Of a DNA stretch of 64,000 nt, positions 58,683 through 64,000 are shown piece by piece. Location of the stretch: NCBI RefSeq assembly GCF_954871325.1, contig NC_088778.1, positions 9,581,743 to 9,645,742 of the forward strand. Direction: 5' to 3'. Position 1 is the first letter of the stretch. Each line of letters opens with the position of its first letter. Source of the stretch: Gordionus sp. m RMFG-2023. Lineage: Eukaryota; Nematomorpha; Gordioida; Chordodea; Parachordodidae. The notes under the pieces are model-generated. The model worked only from the letters and a program-made list of their open reading frames with translations. It was not told where the DNA came from and ran no database searches. The position numbers and the translations under genes are program-made.

Positions 58683-58871
58683 TAGAAACCTGTCACGGGC
58701 TGGATCCTATTTTAATTTTTAAATACCCGAGCCAGGCCGTATATTTTAAACCTAATATTTTAAATCGGCAATAAAAATTTTTTAAAAGGAATTCGGGCTG
58801 GGCCTGAAAATATAAAACCTGGCCGGACCATGTGGCCGGACCATGTAAATGGCACCTCTGCAGGTCTCTGA
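58683..58871. mobile_element. TAGAGATCTGCA-family miniature element, 189 bp
   Basis: It starts TAGAAACCTGTCACGGGC and ends TGCAGGTCTCTGA. GGGCTGGGCC and GGCCGGACC blocks lie inside. Flanking 8-mers TATATATT and TTTATATT agree at 7 of 8, but in AT-only sequence this is weak. Confidence 0.75.
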
Positions 58872-60437
58872 TTTATATTTTGCTTTTGTTATATAGTGTC
58901 CGAATAGTTTCCTACTCGGATCTATGAAAAGGCCTTTATGTAAAAATATATTTGACCAAAAAATTTACATCTGTAAATATGTTTTTATATTTAGTTCAGA
59001 GAATCATTTTTTAAATTTTTATACAATAAAATTATTATTAAAATTTTTTGAAATCTAAAATCTGTGTGGAGGGGATGGGGCTTCAAAAAAAATATCAAAA
59101 TTGATAATTGTATTCTCTATAAATTTTACCGAGGTTCTTCAAAATTTCGAAGGGGCTCGAGCTTCCAAATAACCCCCCCCCCCCCTCATTTTTAGAGAGG
59201 CCAATGAACTTCTCCCCACGAATGTTCCAAATCGATTTCCTAACCCTAATAAAAATATCTTAGTATTAGAGATAAGAACCATATGAAATGCATCTTTACC
59301 AAGGGTTCTAAGTTTTAATATCAAAATTTTTTTGTTTTATAATTTATAATTAATATTTTATAATAAACAATGAAATCATAAGTGAGAGATATTGTTACAG
59401 TATTTTTGCCGATGTCACATATTATATATTTAATTATACCTATAATGTAGATGTTTTCAAAATATAAAGTGTTCAGATGTGCCATTTGCGCCGTTTTACC
59501 CTAATAATATTTAATATAGATATGAAGTAGGGAGAGGCTGGCGATGGTGATCTCAGGGGCGATCCTCTGGATCTGTAACCTCTACTCTATTGGTGGCTAC
59601 TTTTTAGCATCAAATATAAAAGTAAAAATAATAATTTTAAGAAATTTTTATCATTATTTTTCCATATATAGGAATTTTTATCTTAGATAATTATATCCTT
59701 TTGATTATAGAAAATCAAAAATAACCTAATATAACGAACTGATTTCGAATAATTTATTTATTTATATTACTTTATAATATATATGATTGTCTGAAAATTA
59801 GCCCTCGAAAATTTGCCAATCCAAAAATGCTCTCCATCTCCCTCAAAAACTTTAAAAAAAGAAAAATGGAACAATTAAACAACCAAAAAATATTATATTT
59901 TTTTTCACATTATAATACAACTTGTATTTATATAGCTTTTTTTACATAGTTTCCATCCACGCTTTTTTTCAAAACCCATATTTGAAAGATCTGGGAAAAA
60001 ATCTTAAAATGATGACACCCAACTAAAATAATTTCTTGCATTTATTTACAACCCATATATCCCTATATGGTTTCTGATAGAAATTTTAATAATTATCTGT
60101 TCCAAAAAATGTTATTCTCTCTTCAGTATGAAGACCATTCATTATCTCACAGGAAACAAAGATAGAATAATCACAGAATTTTTAGTATTGTATCATGCAT
60201 AATATTTTGGTAAAACATTTTTGGTAAATATATGGAGATTTAGTCATATTTTCTGCGACCCTCTTTTTCATCTTTCCCGTAAATTAGATTTTAATATGAC
60301 TTGCCCGTTTTTAAGATGAACATATATCATTAAAAAGTTCTTCAATTCTAATGTAGTGAAAAAAATAGCATTACATTTTAATTTTCTGTATTAGGATCTT
60401 AGCCTCAATTAATTAATAAATTTTATTAAATATAAAT
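58872..60437. other. Gene-free AT-rich stretch
   Basis: A C-run lies at about 59173-59186 next to CTCGAGCTTCC, perhaps a worn hAT end. No gene seen. Confidence 0.4.
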
Positions 60438-60587
60438 CAGAAACCTGCAGCCTGTTTTTTAAAATATATTACATTTTTTTTGATCTTTATAGCTAATAAT
60501 GGCGCGATTTAAAAATTTGGTTTTAAAATATACGGCACAGCCCGAGTATTTTTCAGAAAATAGGACAGGGCCTCCAGATGGTCTCTG
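60438..60587. mobile_element. TAGAGATCTGCA-family miniature element, 150 bp
   Basis: It starts CAGAAACCTGCAG and ends GGTCTCTG. Flanking 8-mers ATATAAAT and GTATAAAT agree at 7 of 8. The body (TAATGGCGCGATTTAAAAAT) is shared with 21870-22100. Confidence 0.8.
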
Positions 60588-61288
60588 GTATAAATAATAA
60601 TATCCCTTGAATTTGTAATTTATTTAATTTCTGTTCAGAATTCATATTTTAATGTTTGGATATTAAAAAAGAGAAAATAATTTTTGAGGCCAATTTTTTG
60701 GGAACCAAATTTTTGGGAATTAATTTTCCGGGTGCCATTTTATTGGGGCCAATTTTGCAAATTTTACAGGAGCCAATTTTTGGGGGCCAATCTTCCGGCA
60801 GCCTTGTGAAAAGCAATGGCAGGTCTTTGCCTCGAAAAGAAGCCTAAACGAGGTTCATCCATAAGTTTACGAATGTGAGAACCAAGTTCCTTATGCGATT
60901 CCCAAAAAGTTGTTAAATCAGTGGGAATTATCGGAATGAATGCGTAAATTTTTAAAAAATTATAAAAATATTCAATATTTATCTGTTATAATATTAGCTG
61001 ATCAAAATATAGTATAAAAATAATTGTTTTAAATATCCTCTTTTGAAAAGTTTTTTAATTAAAATTCTTAATTATTCGATAGCTGCACATTAAGCTTGCT
61101 CAACTATCTGCTTCTCTTAGTAATTTTTTGATCATTTTTCGTTCACGTCCAAAGATACACAAGCGGTACTCATTGGTTTAACCAGGCCCTTAGCAAATTT
61201 GTCCGATCGAACCAATTCAATTCACTAAGCAGCAAAGTATACGTTTCGCCACATGACCTCATGGAAATGGACCACTGAGATGAACCCA
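60588..61288. other. Gene-free stretch with TTTTGGGG-type minisatellite
   Basis: At about 60687-60800 a short degenerate repeat, roughly CAATTTTTTGGG with variants about every 20-27 bp, gives a chance open frame (60656-60847). No gene seen. Confidence 0.45.
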
Positions 61289-61518
61289 ATGGTGTCACTA
61301 GCCTTTACTCTTCGGAGGAGGGACTCAAAAATCATTTTTTTTAAATTACCGGAATTATCTTTTTTAGGTAATATTTTTGAAAATGACCCTTTTTTGAATT
61401 TCAAAATGACCTCTTAAATGACCTTATTTTTTTAACGTCAATTTTAAAAAAAATTAAGAGGGTTTTTCAAATTTTCGAGCCCCTGTTCGCCTCTCATCTT
61501 CCTAGTGACCCTACTGGA
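61289..61518. mobile_element. Possible hAT-type miniature element
   Basis: GGTGTCACTAGC near 61292 and CTAGTGACCCTAC near 61503 are approximate inverted repeats bounding about 230 bp of AT-rich sequence. The target duplication is not clear. Confidence 0.4.
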
Positions 61519-62016
61519 CAAACCTAAGGATAAAAATGATGATGAGATATAACTAAATATAATAATCAAATTTACCATTTTATGCTAAGGTCAAGGATCA
61601 AATTACATTATATATTTATCAATCATTTTAACAATTTTTTTTAATATCAATTTAATATTTTTAATAAAAATAAAAAGCATTTATATATGATATTTATTAT
61701 ATCATATCAATCAATAATAAGAGTAACTTATAGTTATCGGAATTTTCATATTATTTTAACTAATATAAAATAAATATCAAATAATTACAAACAAAAATGA
61801 AATAATTTGTTCCAAACACTTTCTCTAAAATATTTGAAGATATATTTACATCCTCCAATGAATTGAAAAGAATATTATATATAATGTCTATTAATCTTGG
61901 ACTGACACCCGAACCTTTAAAAAGGATCAAAAAGATCAGAATATTTGTTATACAACTATTAATTCATTATAAGCCTCCCTCACATCCCCGATTTATTTAT
62001 TTTTATATTAATTACC

Positions 62017-62415
62017 ATGTTGGCCAATAAGGATTATTTCCTAGCTGGAGAAGATTGCAAACACGATTGCCAGGATTTTTATGAGAATGGAACAAATGTT
62101 ATCGAATATTCCCAAACTATTATTCAAAAGATTCAAAAGGTCCAAAAAGTTCAACATTCTAAAATGGTAAAAGTTAAACAGGAACGTAAAAGAGAAATAG
62201 CGCATGATATCACAACGATTAACGGCAATAGTAATAGTAGCGGTTTGACAACTCATGGTCAAGTGACCTCAACGGCAAGGAGACGACATCGCACGACTTT
62301 CACCCAAGAACAATTATCATCCTTGGAATTAGCCTTTTCGAAAAGCCATTATCCAGACGTTTATTCCCGTGAAGATTTAGCTAAATTGACTAAATTAAAC
62401 GAGGCCCGGATACAA
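62017..62415 (+). CDS. PROP1: Paired-class homeobox gene, Prop1/UNC-42 group, first coding exon (partial gene)
   Basis: It encodes 133 residues from MLANKDYF with a favourable A at -3. Residues 1-87 have a basic, lysine-rich segment (about 38-61) and a Ser/Asn linker. The homeodomain starts at residue 88 ([36 protein letters not shown]). The [12 protein letters not shown] and [10 protein letters not shown] pattern fits the Prop1 / C. elegans UNC-42 / Drosophila CG32532 group as I recall it. The exon stops exactly after homeodomain residue 46 with donor GTATAA, phase 0; a 46/47 intron is typical of paired-class homeoboxes. The next exon should begin V-WFQNRRAK and is not found before 64000, so the intron exceeds 1.58 kb. 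By family knowledge it is a nuclear, DNA-binding factor in neuronal or neuroendocrine specification. No paired domain is seen. The bulk of helix 3 and residue 50 lie outside the window. Confidence 0.88.
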
Positions 62416-64000
62416 GTATAAAAATAATTAATAAATAATATTCCTGATGTCATATCACATTTAATATCTTTTAAAAAATTATAATAATATTTTTAGCTTG
62501 ACAAGCATATTGCCCTAATAAATAAACCCTTTTATATTTCTATATATAATTCACAAGTATAAATTCAAAGAAGATAAAATTGGTTAATTATTCTTTTTTT
62601 ATATATTACCCAGTGTCAATGAGATTAGTCGAGCCTGAAACGGGTAAATTGCAAATGATGCGAAAAAATATGCAGATGACTTATTAGTTATTATTACTAT
62701 ATCACATTCATTTTATTTTAAAAATTCTATTTAAACATCATCCTTACCTCTTTTTTTTTATTTTCTCAATTACTTAAGACATTGGTAACAGGATTGCTTC
62801 AGATATATAAAATAAGTTTACAATAAATATTCACGTCAAGTCGCTTTTTGTTTTAGGTTCTTATCAAGTCCTTTTGTTACTCTACAGGTTTAAAGATAAA
62901 CTATAATGTAGACAAAATTCTTATTCATGTATTCTATGGTGGAGCCCACCGATATATTTTAAAGTTGTTTTGCTAATATTATTTATGATGTTATCCATTA
63001 CCTACAAATGCTCACGTAAAGAGCACACATGTTTTACAATTGTTACTTAATTGCAGAATAAGAAACTATGAAAATCTTATCAAAAGATGACATAGTTTCA
63101 ATATCTATTATTGATTAAATTCCATAATATAAGATTCAAGGTCCTGATAACATCAAGGGACGATTTAATTTATTATTTGATATTTTAAGGACAAGTATTT
63201 GATGTCCTGTTCAATCTTGAGCTCAATTAATTAGGAGGATTATATTTGTTATCTTAGTAAGTAATTTGAAAAAAAGTAATAAACATAATCACGCTTTACA
63301 AAATATTCAGAAAATCAATTTTCTATCTTTGTTAAATTTTAAATTTCACAGTGTCTTAAATTAAAATTTATCAAAATTCTTATTTTGAGATCACAATTAT
63401 ATATATATACTATTTTTAAAAAACAAAGAATTAAATTTTTGTTTTATCTAGTATCAAATTTTTAATTTTCTCTTGTTAATTTTATGGAGTTAGAAAATTA
63501 ATCATAACCCGAATAAGGTAGCCAAGATTTGTCTGGGGGTTGACCTTTGGGGTGTTACCCCCAAACAGTCCTTTGGGAGGGTATCGCCTACGAAAATATC
63601 TGATTTAAGTATTCATATGTTACATTAAATTGCTTTATATCATCTCCGTTAAATTTAAAACAATTGGAAGCATTTATTTAAACATTTGTGTCAATGTTTT
63701 GTGCTTTAAAAGAAACAATTATCAATAAAATTTTGGTCAACCTTACTATTAAAAAGTTATTGAAAGCATTTATCTTAAAAATTTTATCAAAGTTGTGCTA
63801 TATTATTTTAATTGTTAGAGAGAGAATATAAAGAAGAAAAATTATTAGTAAATTGAGAAATTACAAAATGGGGATCTTGCCAAAATGAAATATGTCGAAG
63901 AACTAAATATCTTGTTTGTACTAATATTTAATGCCTGACTAGTACTTACTAACTCCTCAATAGGTTTTCCACAAAAAAACCGAGTTATAATCAAAATAAT
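62416..64000 (+). other. Start of the homeobox gene intron
   Basis: AT-rich; no candidate WFQNRRAK exon. A GC-rich patch at 63520-63592 (GGTAGCC, GGGGGTTGACC, GGTGTTACCCCC, GGTATCGCC) has inverted-repeat character and may be a worn element end. Confidence 0.6.

Noticed and set aside
1-64000. tRNA, rRNA or spliced-leader genes
   Set aside because: I saw no cloverleaf with box A/B, no rRNA core sequence and no recognisable spliced-leader/Sm-site combination, although reading by eye could miss a tRNA.

Overview
The window is AT-rich DNA from an invertebrate animal. Non-coding stretches are dominated by A/T runs. The two host genes stand out by higher GC, codon-like composition and GT..AG introns. 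The domains (ASPP-type ankyrin-SH3, a Prop1/UNC-42-type paired-class homeodomain) are metazoan. I cannot name the phylum; very AT-rich, transposon-rich genomes of this kind occur in several invertebrate groups.

Layout. 1-0.56 kb: fragment of a hAT transposase, minus strand. 0.65-5.3 kb: a long inverted-repeat element, interrupted by a 3.8 kb hAT transposon (1293-5092) with an exact 8-bp target duplication and a decayed TTF/ZMYM1-like transposase. 5.6-8.1 kb: a complete-looking non-autonomous LTR element with exact 5-bp target duplication, made largely of tandem arrays. 8.1-35.8 kb: gene desert with many short hAT-type elements of two main end families (TAGAGATCTGCA and TAGGGRTGTRCCGAT), several with recognisable 8-bp target duplications; one longer copy (14880-17085) keeps a hAT transposase tail and holds broken Ty3/gypsy pieces. 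35.8-50.0 kb: a 12-exon plus-strand gene for an ASPP (PPP1R13) protein of about 1327 residues. Its intron 3 is filled almost completely by an antisense, broken Ty3/gypsy element. 50.4 kb: a 161-bp hAT-type element with a perfect 8-bp duplication. 53.3-55.8 kb: a decayed LINE on the minus strand with a 3' terminal hairpin. 62.0 kb to the end: first coding exon and start of a long intron of a Prop1/unc-42 class homeobox gene.

The two host genes show no evident functional link. ASPP proteins couple p53-family proteins, PP1 and cell-junction partners; here the PP1 docking motif, ankyrin repeats and SH3 are all present, and the SH3 has an unusual acidic insertion in its n-Src loop. The homeobox gene would encode a neuronal or neuroendocrine-type transcription factor by family precedent. 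I found no convincing new multi-gene system. The most unusual items are the ASPP SH3 insertion, the array-built LTR element, and the link between a swarm of miniature elements and a hAT parent.
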